A DNA stretch of 64,000 nt from Bradyrhizobium sp. SZCCT0148 (GTDB taxonomy: Bacteria; Pseudomonadota; Alphaproteobacteria; Rhizobiales; Xanthobacteraceae), in assembly GCF_018129985.1 (NCBI RefSeq), contig NZ_JAFCKT010000002.1, forward strand, positions 620,001 to 684,000, written 5' to 3'. Positions 53,165 to 61,427 of this stretch are shown one piece after another; position 1 is the stretch's first letter, and each line of letters begins with the position of its first letter. The notes under the pieces are model-generated. The model worked only from the letters and a program-made list of their open reading frames with translations, made no database searches and had not been told where the DNA came from. The translations under genes were made by a program, and so were the position numbers.

Positions 53165-54064
53165 ATGAGCTCCGTTGCGCCTGCTGTCGAACCTGTCGGT
53201 CCCGCTCGCACCTCCGGACTCGTCGCGGTGCTCGAACAAACCCGCTACGTTCTCGGCGAGAACAAGGTCACGGGCTTCGCCTTCGCCCTGCTGATTCTGA
53301 TCCTGGTCGCCGCGATCTTCGGCCCCTACGTCGTGCCCTACGATCCGCTCGCCTCGGATACCGCTGCTGCTCTGAAGCCGCCGTCGGCGGCGCACTGGTT
53401 CGGCACCGACCAGCTCGGCCGCGACATCTTCAGCCGCGTCATCGTGGCGACGCGGCTCGACACCTTCATCGCGGTCGCTTCCGTCGTGCTGGTGTTTCTG
53501 ATGGGTGGGCTCGCCGGCATCGCGGCGGGCTATTTCGGCGGCTGGACCGACCGCATCGTCGGCCGCATCGCCGACACCATCATGGCCTTCCCACTGTTCG
53601 TGCTGGCGATGGGCATCGTCGCCGCGCTCGGCAACACCGTGCAGAACATCATCCTCGCCACCGCCATCGTGAACTTCCCGCTCTATGCCCGTGTCGCGCG
53701 CGCCGAGGCCAACGTGCGCCGCAACGCAGGCTTCGTGCAGGCTGCGCGCCTCTCCGGCAACGGTGAGTTTCGTATCCTGCTGGTGCACATCCTGCCGAAC
53801 ATCATGCCGATCATGATCGTGCAGATGTCGCTGACGATGGGCTACGCCATCCTCAATGCCGCCGGCCTCTCCTTCATCGGCCTCGGCGTCCGCCCGCCGA
53901 CCGCCGAATGGGGCATCATGGTCGCCGAAGGCGCGGGCTTCATGGTCTCGGGCGAGTGGTGGATCGCGCTGTTCCCCGGTCTTGCGCTGATGATCGCCGT
54001 GTTCTGCTTCAACCTTCTCGGCGACGGCCTGCGCGACATCGTCGACCCCCAGCGGAGGACGTGA
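53165..54064 (+). CDS. ABC transporter permease, DppC type
   Basis: The 299 residues have the DppC/OppC hallmark HWFGTDQLGRDIFSRVIVATRLD after the first helix, and the coupling loop VQAARLSGNGEFRILLVHILPNIMPI. It should form the membrane channel with the DppB-type partner. Its TGA overlaps the ATG of a 32-codon ORF (TGATG, 54062-54066). Confidence 0.94.
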   Translation: MSSVAPAVEPVGPARTSGLVAVLEQTRYVLGENKVTGFAFALLILILVAAIFGPYVVPYDPLASDTAAALKPPSAAHWFGTDQLGRDIFSRVIVATRLDTFIAVASVVLVFLMGGLAGIAAGYFGGWTDRIVGRIADTIMAFPLFVLAMGIVAALGNTVQNIILATAIVNFPLYARVARAEANVRRNAGFVQAARLSGNGEFRILLVHILPNIMPIMIVQMSLTMGYAILNAAGLSFIGLGVRPPTAEWGIMVAEGAGFMVSGEWWIALFPGLALMIAVFCFNLLGDGLRDIVDPQRRT

Positions 54065-54162
54065 TGGCCATTTTTCGTCGAAAATTCCTCAAAGATTTCA
54101 ATGCCATTCTACTGTGCATGGGGTTGTTTTCGCGTTTTTTGAGTCACGGTAGGCCCGCATGA
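54064..54162 (+). CDS. Putative 32-residue microprotein coupled between permease and ATPase genes
   Basis: The ORF encodes a peptide starting MAIFRRKFLKDFNAILLCMG and ending SHGRPA: basic N-terminus, then a hydrophobic stretch. GGAGG lies six bases before its ATG, which overlaps the permease stop (TGATG). Its own TGA overlaps the ATPase ATG (ATGA). The stretch is clearly AT-richer than the flanking genes. It may be a real small membrane-associated subunit, or only a ribosome shuttle for the ATPase gene, whose own ribosome-binding site is weak. No homolog is known to me. Confidence 0.5.
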   Translation: MAIFRRKFLKDFNAILLCMGLFSRFLSHGRPA

Positions 54163-55928
54163 CCGCCCAGCCCCTGCTCGACGTCCAGGACCTCACCGTC
54201 GAATTCTCCACCCGCCGCGGCATCGTCAAGGCCGTGCAGCACGTCAACATCTCCGTGGCCAAGGGCGAGACGCTGGCCATCGTCGGCGAGTCCGGCTCCG
54301 GCAAGTCGGTGACGTCCTATGCCGTGATGCGCATCCTCGACCGTGCCGGGCGGATCGCCGAGGGCTCGGTGATGTTCTCAGGCATCGACGTCAAGGCCGC
54401 GACCGAAGACCAGATGCGCGATCTGCGCGGCCGCGAAGTCTCGATGATCTTCCAGAATCCGCGCGCGGCGCTGAATCCGATCCGGAAAGTCGGTGACCAG
54501 ATCGAGGACGTGCTGCGTACCCATGTGCAGCAGGCGACGGTCTCGGACCACGGAGAAAAGGCGATCGAGGCGCTGGAACAGGTCAAGATCGCTCGCCCGC
54601 GCGAGCGCTATCACGCCTATCCGTTCGAGCTGTCCGGCGGCATGTGCCAGCGCGTCGTCATCGCGCTCGCGCTGGCCTGCAATCCGCAACTGCTGATCGC
54701 GGACGAGCCGACCACCGGCCTCGACGTCACCACCCAGAAGGCGGTGATGGACTTGATCGTCGAGCTGACCAAACGTCGCGCGATGTCGACCATCCTGATC
54801 ACCCACGATCTCGGCCTCGCCGCCGCCTATTGCGACCGCGTCGTGGTGATGGAGAAGGGCCGCGTGGTCGAGACCGCCAAGGCCGCCGACATCTTTGCCA
54901 ATCCGCAGCACCCCTACACCAAGAAGCTGATGCGCGCGACGCCGCGGCTCGGTGTGTCGTTGCGGGATCTGCTGCCGGAGGAGGAGGGCTCGGCCGTCAT
55001 GGCCGGGCCTGACCCGGCCATCCATCACGCTTCGCAACACCAGTCTCAGTCGATGGACCCCCGGGTCAAGCCCGGGGTTGACCAGAGCGCAAAGCCACTT
55101 CTCCTCATTGAAAAGCTCGTCAAGGAATACCCCCGCCAGGGCGCAACGGCCACGCTGGGGAAGCTGTTCGGTCGAAAACCGCCCGTGGAGCCCGATGTGT
55201 TCCGCGCCGTCGACGGCATCAGTTTCTCCATCGGTCACGGCGAGAGCGTCGGCCTGGTCGGCGAATCCGGCTGCGGCAAATCGACCACCTCGATGATGGT
55301 GATGCGCCTGCTCGACCAGACCTCCGGCCTGATCCAGTTCGACGGAGAGGACATTGGCGCGATCCAGCCTGCCAACTTCGCGCGGCTGCCGCAGCGCAGC
55401 CGCATCCAGATGGTGTTCCAGGATCCGACCGACAGCCTCAACCCGCGCTTCACCGCCGCGCGCGCCATCGCCGATCCCATCATGCAATTGAGCGACATCA
55501 GGGGCCGCGATGCGCTCCGTGCCCGCTGCGAGGAGCTGGCCACCATGGTCGGCCTGCCGCACAATCTGCTCGACCGTTTCCCGCACCAGCTCTCCGGCGG
55601 GCAGAAGGCCCGCGTCGGCATCGCCCGCGCCATCGCGCTGCATCCGAAGCTGGTGATCCTGGACGAGCCGACCGCGGCGCTGGACGTCTCGGTGCAGGCG
55701 GTCGTGCTGAACCTGCTGCAGGATCTGAAGGCGCGGCTCGGTATGAGCTATCTGTTCGTCTCGCATGATTTGAACGTAGTGCGCTTGCTGTGCGATCGTG
55801 TCATTGTGATGCGGACGGGTCGAATCGTCGAGGAAGGCTCTTCCGAGCAGGTCTTGAGCGATCCGCAGGACGACTACACCAAGGAGCTGCTGACGGCGAT
55901 CCCGCATCCGCCGTTGCAGGTACACTGA
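54159..55928 (+). CDS. Fused dual ABC ATPase (DppD-DppF type) with an in-frame REP insertion
   Basis: The 589 residues hold two ATPase domains. NBD1 (about 1-265) has Walker A GESGSGKS at 43-50, signature LSGGMCQRVVIAL and Walker B LLIADEPTTGLDV. NBD2 (about 312-589) has GESGCGKSTTS near 369, LSGGQKARVGIARAI and LVILDEPTAALDV. The linker at about residues 280-309 (MAGPDPAIHH ... MDPRVKPG) is encoded by a REP-like palindrome. The protein energises the importer encoded upstream. Confidence 0.93.
   Translation: MTAQPLLDVQDLTVEFSTRRGIVKAVQHVNISVAKGETLAIVGESGSGKSVTSYAVMRILDRAGRIAEGSVMFSGIDVKAATEDQMRDLRGREVSMIFQNPRAALNPIRKVGDQIEDVLRTHVQQATVSDHGEKAIEALEQVKIARPRERYHAYPFELSGGMCQRVVIALALACNPQLLIADEPTTGLDVTTQKAVMDLIVELTKRRAMSTILITHDLGLAAAYCDRVVVMEKGRVVETAKAADIFANPQHPYTKKLMRATPRLGVSLRDLLPEEEGSAVMAGPDPAIHHASQHQSQSMDPRVKPGVDQSAKPLLLIEKLVKEYPRQGATATLGKLFGRKPPVEPDVFRAVDGISFSIGHGESVGLVGESGCGKSTTSMMVMRLLDQTSGLIQFDGEDIGAIQPANFARLPQRSRIQMVFQDPTDSLNPRFTAARAIADPIMQLSDIRGRDALRARCEELATMVGLPHNLLDRFPHQLSGGQKARVGIARAIALHPKLVILDEPTAALDVSVQAVVLNLLQDLKARLGMSYLFVSHDLNVVRLLCDRVIVMRTGRIVEEGSSEQVLSDPQDDYTKELLTAIPHPPLQVH
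54996..55083. repeat. REP-like element inside the ATPase coding sequence
   Basis: GTCATGGCCGGGCCTGACCCGG at the left with CCCCCGGGTCAAGCCCGGGGTTGACC at the right matches the family at 35516-35595. It is in frame and lies exactly between the two ATPase domains. Confidence 0.75.
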
Positions 55929-55955
55929 GCGCACTGAGAGGTTGTTGGGAGCGTG

Positions 55956-56135
55956 ATGGCCGAGCCGCTGGACGATTATATCGACGCCGTATCGAAAGCG
56001 CTGGCGCTGCCGGTCGAAGAAGCCTGGAGGCCTGCGGTGCGTGCCAATCTCGAAGTGTCGCTGCGGCTTGGCCGTTTGGTCGACGAATTCGCGCTGCCGG
56101 ACGAGACCGAGCCGGCGCCGATCTTCACCGCCTGA
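55956..56135 (+). CDS. atzG: AtzG-like small subunit (DUF4089)
   Basis: The 59 residues (MAEPLDDYIDAVSKALALPV ... VRANLEVSLRLGRLVDEFAL) resemble the DUF4089 proteins typified by AtzG, a GatC-like partner needed for AtzE folding. GGGAG lies just upstream; GTG 55953 is in frame. It follows the ATPase gene by 27 bases and precedes the amidase by 7. The family call is from sequence pattern and neighbour; the substrate need not be that of AtzEG. Confidence 0.8.
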   Translation: MAEPLDDYIDAVSKALALPVEEAWRPAVRANLEVSLRLGRLVDEFALPDETEPAPIFTA

Positions 56136-56142
56136 TGCTGCC

Positions 56143-57537
56143 ATGACCAGCAAGCCAGAGATGACGGCCACCGAAATCGCGAAGGCGGTTGCGGGCGGCA
56201 AGATGTCCGCGCTCGATGCGACCGAAGCCGCTCTCACGCGCATCAAGCAGCACGACGGCATCCTCAATTCCTTCACCGACGTCACCGCCGACCGCGCCCG
56301 CGCCAAGGCACGCGCGATCGATGCCGATATCGCCGCCGGCAAGGATGTCGGCCCGCTCGCCGGCGTGCCCTTCGCGGTGAAGAACCTGTTCGACGTCGCC
56401 GGGCTTCCGACCCGCGCAGGCTCGAAGATCAACCGCGATCGCGCGCCCGCAGCGCGCGATGCGACGCTGATCGAGCGCATGGAGGCCGCCGGCGCCGTGC
56501 TCGTCGGTGCGCTCAACATGGGCGAATACGCCTACGACTTCACCGGCGAGAACGTCCATGACGGCCCCTCGCGCAATCCGCACGACACCACGCGAATGAC
56601 CGGCGGCTCGTCCGGCGGCTCGGGCAGTGCCGTCGGCGGCGCGCTCGTCCCGATCGCGCTCGGCTCGGACACCAATGGTTCGATCCGCGTGCCGTCCTCG
56701 TTCTGCGGCATCTTCGGCCTGAAGCCGACCTATGGCCGGCTGTCGCGGGCGCGCTCGTTTCCGTTCGTAGCGAGCCTCGATCATCTCGGTCCGTTCGCGC
56801 GCTCCGTCGCCGATCTCGCACTCGCCTATGATGCGATGCAGGGCCCGGACGCGGAGGATAGCGCCTGCACGACGCGCGGGCTGGAGCCGACGCTGCCGCT
56901 GATCGCCAATCCGGTCTCGGATCTGCGCATCGCCATCGCCGGCGGGTATTTCCAGAAGAATGTGTTTCCGGAGGCGGTCGAGGCCGTCAGCCGTGTCGCC
57001 AAGGCGCTCGGTGCGACGAAGGTTGTCGATATTCCCGAGGCCGCGCGCGCCCGCGCGGCGGCTTATGTCATCTCCACCACCGAAGGCGCCTCGCTGCATC
57101 TCGATCGCCTGCGCCGGCGCGCGAACGATTTCGATCCGGCCGTGCGCGACCGGCTGATCGCGGGCGCCATGGTGCCGGCAGCGTTGGTCGACCGCGCGCA
57201 GAAATTCCGCCGATGGTATCGCGCGGAGCTCGCCGAGATCTTCAAGTCGGTCGACGTGCTGCTCGCGCCGGCGACGCCCTGCACCGCGCCGAAACTCGGC
57301 CAGGTGAATTTCAATCTCGACGGCGTCGAGCTGCCGGTGCGCGCCAACATCGGTATCCACACCCAGCCGATCTCCTTCATCGGTTTGCCGGTGGTCGCCG
57401 TCCCGGTGCCACTCGAGCCGCTGCCGATCGGCGTGCAGATCATCGCCGCGCCCTGGCGCGAGGACATCGCGCTCCGCGTCGCGCACGCCCTGGAAAAGAT
57501 GGGCGTAGCCGCCGCGCCATTGCCGAGAGGACTCTGA
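56143..57537 (+). CDS. atzE: AtzE-like amidase (1-carboxybiuret hydrolase family)
   Basis: The 464-residue amidase-signature enzyme has the full Ser-cisSer-Lys triad: Lys80 in [11 protein letters not shown], Ser156 in [11 protein letters not shown] and Ser180 in [15 protein letters not shown]. AtzE with AtzG deaminates 1-carboxybiuret to 1,3-dicarboxyurea in cyanuric acid breakdown. Here the pair is followed immediately by an AtzH-like gene, supporting the same type of chemistry. No AtzD or biuret hydrolase is in the window, so the true starting compound is open. The longer frame from 56041 overlaps atzG and is not used. Confidence 0.85.
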   Translation: MTSKPEMTATEIAKAVAGGKMSALDATEAALTRIKQHDGILNSFTDVTADRARAKARAIDADIAAGKDVGPLAGVPFAVKNLFDVAGLPTRAGSKINRDRAPAARDATLIERMEAAGAVLVGALNMGEYAYDFTGENVHDGPSRNPHDTTRMTGGSSGGSGSAVGGALVPIALGSDTNGSIRVPSSFCGIFGLKPTYGRLSRARSFPFVASLDHLGPFARSVADLALAYDAMQGPDAEDSACTTRGLEPTLPLIANPVSDLRIAIAGGYFQKNVFPEAVEAVSRVAKALGATKVVDIPEAARARAAAYVISTTEGASLHLDRLRRRANDFDPAVRDRLIAGAMVPAALVDRAQKFRRWYRAELAEIFKSVDVLLAPATPCTAPKLGQVNFNLDGVELPVRANIGIHTQPISFIGLPVVAVPVPLEPLPIGVQIIAAPWREDIALRVAHALEKMGVAAAPLPRGL

Positions 57538-57538
57538 C

Positions 57539-57934
57539 ATGGAGATCGATATCCCCGAGGTGATCGCGGAAGTCAAAGCCGCGTTCGACCGCTATGAGCA
57601 GGCGCTCATCACCAACGATGTCGCCGTGCTCGGCGAGCTCTTCCGCAACGATCCCCGCACGCTGCGCTACGGCATCGGAGAGAACCTCTACGGCTACGAG
57701 GCGATCAACGGCTTCCGCGCCGCGCGTTCGCCGGTCGGCCTCAATCGCCGCACTGCAAAGACCGTCATCTCCAGCTATGGCCGCGACACGGCCGTGGCCT
57801 CCACCCTGTTCTATCGCGATACCGCGCCCGGCAAGGTCGGCCGGCAGATGCAAACCTGGATTCGCTTTCCGGAGGGCTGGCGCGTCGTCGCCGCCCATGT
57901 CAGCGTCATCGACGAGCCGAAAGAGACCGCATGA
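57539..57934 (+). CDS. atzH: AtzH-like protein (DUF3225)
   Basis: The 131-residue SnoaL/NTF2-like alpha+beta barrel protein has the DUF3225 pattern ([26 protein letters not shown], then [21 protein letters not shown]). AtzH converts 1,3-dicarboxyurea to allophanate, the step between AtzEG and AtzF. The gene starts 1 base after the amidase stop and overlaps the GntR gene by ATGA. Family assignment is good; exact activity is inferred from the conserved gene order. Confidence 0.82.
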   Translation: MEIDIPEVIAEVKAAFDRYEQALITNDVAVLGELFRNDPRTLRYGIGENLYGYEAINGFRAARSPVGLNRRTAKTVISSYGRDTAVASTLFYRDTAPGKVGRQMQTWIRFPEGWRVVAAHVSVIDEPKETA

Positions 57935-58653
57935 CGCTCGACGATCTTCCGCGGGGAGCGCTACCGGCCGAGCCGGTGGTGCCGCGCGTCGACCGTCCCT
58001 CGGCATCGCTGCACAAGGTGACGCGCGCCGAGGAGCTGCGCCTGCAGCTTGCCGACGAGATCGTGCGCGGCACCCTGGCGCCCGGCGCGCCGCTGGACGA
58101 AACCGACATCGCCCGCCGCTTCAGCGTCTCGCGGACGCCGGTGCGCGAGGCGTTGCGCCAGCTGGTCGCCAGCGGTCTCGTCGAGTCGCGTGCTCATCGT
58201 GGCGCGGTGGTCGCGCAGCCCTCAATCGAGCGGTTGACAAGCATGTTCGAGGCGATGGCCGAGCTCGAGGCGATGTGCGCCGGTCTTGCCGCAGAGCGCA
58301 TGTCGGCGGCCGAGCGCCACGGCCTGGAGGCCGTGCACGAGGAGCTGAGGGTGCTGAGCTACACCGGCAATCCCGAGCGTTTCCACGAGGTCAACGAGCG
58401 CTTCCACAACGCGATCTACGCAGGATCGCAGAACGGCTACATCGCCGAGATCACGCTCGCGACCCGCGTCCGCGTGCAGCCGTTCCGCCGGGCCCAGTTC
58501 CGCAATCTCGGCCGATTGGCAAAGTCGCAAGCCGAGCACGACCGCGTCGTCGTCGCCATCATGCGCGGCGACAAGCAGGGTGCCGCGGCCGCGATGCGTG
58601 CGCATATCGAATTGGTGCGCGGGGAGTACGAGATCTACGCGGTGTCGGTGTAG
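57931..58653 (+). CDS. GntR-family (FCD/FadR-type) transcriptional regulator
   Basis: The 240 residues have an N-terminal winged helix ([51 protein letters not shown]) and an all-helical FCD ligand domain with likely metal His residues ([28 protein letters not shown]). It is the last gene of the ABC-atz operon and is presumably its local regulator. A candidate operator, ATTGTGTACACAAT, lies before the AtzF-like gene. Confidence 0.92.
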   Translation: MTLDDLPRGALPAEPVVPRVDRPSASLHKVTRAEELRLQLADEIVRGTLAPGAPLDETDIARRFSVSRTPVREALRQLVASGLVESRAHRGAVVAQPSIERLTSMFEAMAELEAMCAGLAAERMSAAERHGLEAVHEELRVLSYTGNPERFHEVNERFHNAIYAGSQNGYIAEITLATRVRVQPFRRAQFRNLGRLAKSQAEHDRVVVAIMRGDKQGAAAAMRAHIELVRGEYEIYAVSV

Positions 58654-58658
58654 CGCGT

Positions 58659-58772
58659 ACTCGTGTCCTGAACGGGGTGCAGAGCCGGGCCTATCCATCC
58701 ATTCGCTTGCTGCTAGATGGGTCCCGATTCAGCAACGCACCACTGCGTGCTGTGCTGCGCCGGGGACGCGAG
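58659..58772. repeat. REP-like element between convergent genes
   Basis: ACTCGTGTCC at the left and CGCCGGGGACGCGAG at the right, with GGGTCCCGATTCAGCAACGCAC inside. It resembles 10029-10162 and lies between the GntR and AtzF-like stop codons. Confidence 0.55.
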
Positions 58773-58777
58773 GCCGG

Positions 58778-60583
58778 TTACCCCGTCGCCTTCTCCGCCA
58801 TGAATTTCCGCCAGCCGCCATACGCCGTGATGTCCCGCGCCTCGCCCAGCACCTCGGGCTCGACGAGAAACCCCTTCACGCTACGGCCATCGGCAAGGCG
58901 CACCGTGCCGATCGCCATCGGCGCGGGGATCGCATTGACGAACTTGCCGAACGCGGAGGACGACAGCGACCAGAGCTCCAGCTCGATTGCGGCGCCGCTA
59001 CCGGCCGCAACCCGCAACATGCCGGGCTTCGGCGGCGTGGTCTTGAGCGCGTAGAGCTTGTAGTCGGGCGCGGTCTTCGTTGCCTCGATCAGCTTGGCAT
59101 TCAGCGCCGTCAGCTCACTGTTCAGCGCCATGCCGGAGAGATGTGCGCCGACGACCGCGATCGGGATCTCGTCGCCGCCGCCTGCCGGCAATGGCGCAAG
59201 CGGTGCCTGTGCCACGCCATTCGCTCCGACGGTCAATTTCGTATCCGCATGGAAAACGCGGCCGATGCTCGCCAGCAGCGCGTCATGCCCCGCGGGGGCG
59301 AGCAGTGTGATGCCGAACGGAATGCCGTCCGCGCGCATCTCTGCCGGCAGCGCGAGGCCGCAGAGGTCGAGCAGGTTGACGAAATTGGTGTAAGTGCCGA
59401 GCCGGCTGTTGAGCTCGATCGGATTGGCGAGCACCTGCGCGGTCGTATAGGCGGTCGGCGCCGTCGGCAGCACCAGCGCGTCGATATTGCCGAACGTCCG
59501 CTCCGCGATCCTGCGCAGGCCCTGCAGGCGATAGAGCGCCGAGAACGTGTCCGCAGCGGTGAGCCGCGCTCCCGCGGCGGTGATCTCGCGCGTCACGGGG
59601 TGAATCGAATCGGGCGCGGATGCCAGCAGATCCTTGATCACGAGGTAGCGCTCGGCGACCCAGGGACCTTCATAGAGCAGCCGCGCCGTCTCGTAGAACG
59701 GCTCGAGATCGAATTCGACCAGCGTCGCTCCGAGCGCCGTCCAGCGCTTCAACGCGTCGGCGTAGGCGGCTTCCGCCGTCTTGTCGCCGAAGAAGATCAG
59801 TTGCCCCTTGCGAGGCACGCCGAGACGCAGGCCCGCCGGGAACGGCGTGATCGCGCCCAGCGGCCGGTCGCGTGAGAACGGATCGGCGGAGTCGGGCCCT
59901 GCCATTACCGACAGCGCCAGCGCCGCGTCGTCGACCGTCAGGGCGAACACCGAGATGCAGTCGAGCGTGCGGCAGGCCGGCACCAGCCCGGCATTTGAAA
60001 TCATGCCGAGGCTCGGCTTCAGCCCGACGATGTTGTTGAGCATCGCCGGCACGCGGCCCGAGCCGGCGGTGTCCGTGCCGAGCGATAGCGGCACCAGGCC
60101 GGCGCCGACGGCAACGGCGGAGCCCGAGCTGGAGCCGCCGGGAACGAGATCCTCGCGGATCGAATTCTTGGGGACGCCATAGGGCGAGCGCACGCCGACG
60201 AGGCCGGTCGCGAACTGGTCGAGATTGGTCTTGCCGATGATGATCGCGCCGGCCGCGCGCAGCCGCGCCACCGCCGTCGAATCGTGGGTGGGCGTATAGG
60301 AGAAGGCCGGGCAGGCCGCCGTGGTCGGAAAACCCAGCGCGTCGATATTGTCCTTCACGGCGACCGGCACGCCGTAGAGCGGCAGGCTGGCGGCGTCCTT
60401 CGTCGCAAGCCTCTCGGCCTCCGCGATCGCATCCTTTTCGTCGCGCAGGCTGATGAACACGGCAGGATCGTTATGGTCGCGGATGCGCTGATAGGTCCGC
60501 GCGATCGTCCCTGCCGGCGTCATCGTGCCCGCGCGATGCGCGGCCATGATCGCGGCAATCGTTTCAGGCTGCTCAGCCCCCAT
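58778..60583 (-). CDS. atzF: Allophanate hydrolase AtzF-like
   Basis: The 601 residues match the AtzF length. The amidase domain (about 1-440) has Lys77 in GVPVAVKDNID, Ser151 in LVPGGSSSGSA and Ser175 in GTDTAGSGRVP. The C-terminal domain (about 460-600; ELWSLSSSAFGKFVNAIPAPMAIGTVRLADGRSVKGFLVEP) is the allophanate-hydrolase C domain. Together they turn allophanate into ammonia and CO2. It converges on the atzG-E-H-gntR operon. ATG 60583 is chosen; upstream in-frame starts lack support. No urea carboxylase is nearby, so allophanate would come from the AtzEG/AtzH route. Confidence 0.92.
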   Translation of the reverse strand: MGAEQPETIAAIMAAHRAGTMTPAGTIARTYQRIRDHNDPAVFISLRDEKDAIAEAERLATKDAASLPLYGVPVAVKDNIDALGFPTTAACPAFSYTPTHDSTAVARLRAAGAIIIGKTNLDQFATGLVGVRSPYGVPKNSIREDLVPGGSSSGSAVAVGAGLVPLSLGTDTAGSGRVPAMLNNIVGLKPSLGMISNAGLVPACRTLDCISVFALTVDDAALALSVMAGPDSADPFSRDRPLGAITPFPAGLRLGVPRKGQLIFFGDKTAEAAYADALKRWTALGATLVEFDLEPFYETARLLYEGPWVAERYLVIKDLLASAPDSIHPVTREITAAGARLTAADTFSALYRLQGLRRIAERTFGNIDALVLPTAPTAYTTAQVLANPIELNSRLGTYTNFVNLLDLCGLALPAEMRADGIPFGITLLAPAGHDALLASIGRVFHADTKLTVGANGVAQAPLAPLPAGGGDEIPIAVVGAHLSGMALNSELTALNAKLIEATKTAPDYKLYALKTTPPKPGMLRVAAGSGAAIELELWSLSSSAFGKFVNAIPAPMAIGTVRLADGRSVKGFLVEPEVLGEARDITAYGGWRKFMAEKATG

Positions 60584-60650
60584 TCCCAGCCCCCATGGCA
60601 ACAACACTCCGGCAACTTGTCCTCACCCGGATTGAAGCAAGCGATGTGCC

Positions 60651-60664
60651 ATTGTGTACACAAT
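60651..60664. promoter_or_regulatory. Perfect palindrome ATTGTGTACACAAT, candidate GntR operator
   Basis: The 14-base perfect palindrome lies 68 bases upstream of the AtzF-like start in a 208-base gap. Its TTGT...ACAA arms resemble FadR/FCD-type GntR sites, and such a regulator is encoded 2 kb away at 57931-58653. Confidence 0.55.
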
Positions 60665-60791
60665 CCGGGCAGGACTGAAGTTGCGGATATTATCCGTGTG
60701 ATCAGTGGCTTGGGGGAGAATTTGACAGGCGGGCGGGCCGCGATGTCAGCGCCCTGTGACGGGCATCTGCTCAAATCATGGGCAGTCGAGA

Positions 60792-61286
60792 TCAGGTGAA
60801 GCCGGCGAGGATTTTCAGCAGCTGCGCACGGTTCTCCTTGCCGATCTTCGCCTCGACATGCCGTTCGTGCTCGGCCGCGAGGCGCTTGAACTTGGCCAGC
60901 GCCGTCTCGCCCTGGATCGTGAGATGCAGCGCATGGGAGCGACGGTCCGCCTTCGACTTGACCCGCTTCACGAGCTTGCGCTGTTCGAGGCTGTCGAGCA
61001 GGTGCACCAGACGGGCGCGCTCGATGCCCAGGCGTTTCGCCACCGCCATCTGCGACAGGCCCGGATTGGCGCCGATCACCGTCAGCACCGAATATTGCGT
61101 CGGCCGGATGTCGACATCGCCGAGCGTCTTGATGAAGTCCTGGAAGATCCAGATCTGGAAGCGCCGCACCGCATAACCGGCGTGCCCCACCAGCGCGTCG
61201 AGGCCGATCTCGTCGGCATCGGTCCGCCGCGCCGTGCCGTTGCTCGCTCGTTTGCGTGGGAAGGTCCGGGGCGCGGTGGCTGTCAC
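60792..61286 (-). CDS. MarR-family regulator (CouR-like) of the aryl-CoA ligase gene
   Basis: The 164 residues from GTG 61286 (GGAG seven bases upstream) have the MarR winged helix: YSVLTVIGANPGLSQMAVAKRLGIERARLVHLLDSLEQRKLVKRVKSKADRRSHALHLT. It is divergent from a feruloyl-CoA-synthetase-like gene across a palindrome, the layout of the p-coumarate regulator CouR in Rhodopseudomonas, which senses the CoA thioester. The frame is open further upstream, but that extension overlaps the divergent gene. CouR-like function is inferred. Confidence 0.87.
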   Translation of the reverse strand: MTATAPRTFPRKRASNGTARRTDADEIGLDALVGHAGYAVRRFQIWIFQDFIKTLGDVDIRPTQYSVLTVIGANPGLSQMAVAKRLGIERARLVHLLDSLEQRKLVKRVKSKADRRSHALHLTIQGETALAKFKRLAAEHERHVEAKIGKENRAQLLKILAGFT

Positions 61287-61336
61287 ATCGTGTCTCCTGC
61301 CGGGCAAGCTTAACGCTTCAGGAGTCGCCAAGAAAG

Positions 61337-61357
61337 ATTGTTGTTGACGACAACAAT
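61337..61357. promoter_or_regulatory. MarR operator/divergent promoter palindrome
   Basis: Perfect arms ATTGTTGT / ACAACAAT around TGACG. The plus-strand TTGACG inside could be a -35 box of the ligase gene, so repressor binding would block it. It lies 51 bases before the MarR start and 71 before the ligase ATG. Confidence 0.7.
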
Positions 61358-61427
61358 TGCCGTGCCCAACATTATGGCCAAAGCAGCCCGGAACGAGGCT
61401 GTCGCCGATCGGGCGGAGGAGGGAACC

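Noticed and set aside
50183..53788. Long minus-strand frames (618 and 579 codons) opposite the binding protein and permeases
   Set aside because: Shadow frames of high-GC coding DNA; they would also run across the sigma-54 promoter.
54378..56519. 713-codon minus-strand frame opposite the fused ATPase and atzG/atzE
   Set aside because: Antisense to three well-supported genes, with low-complexity His/Arg/Gln content and no motif.
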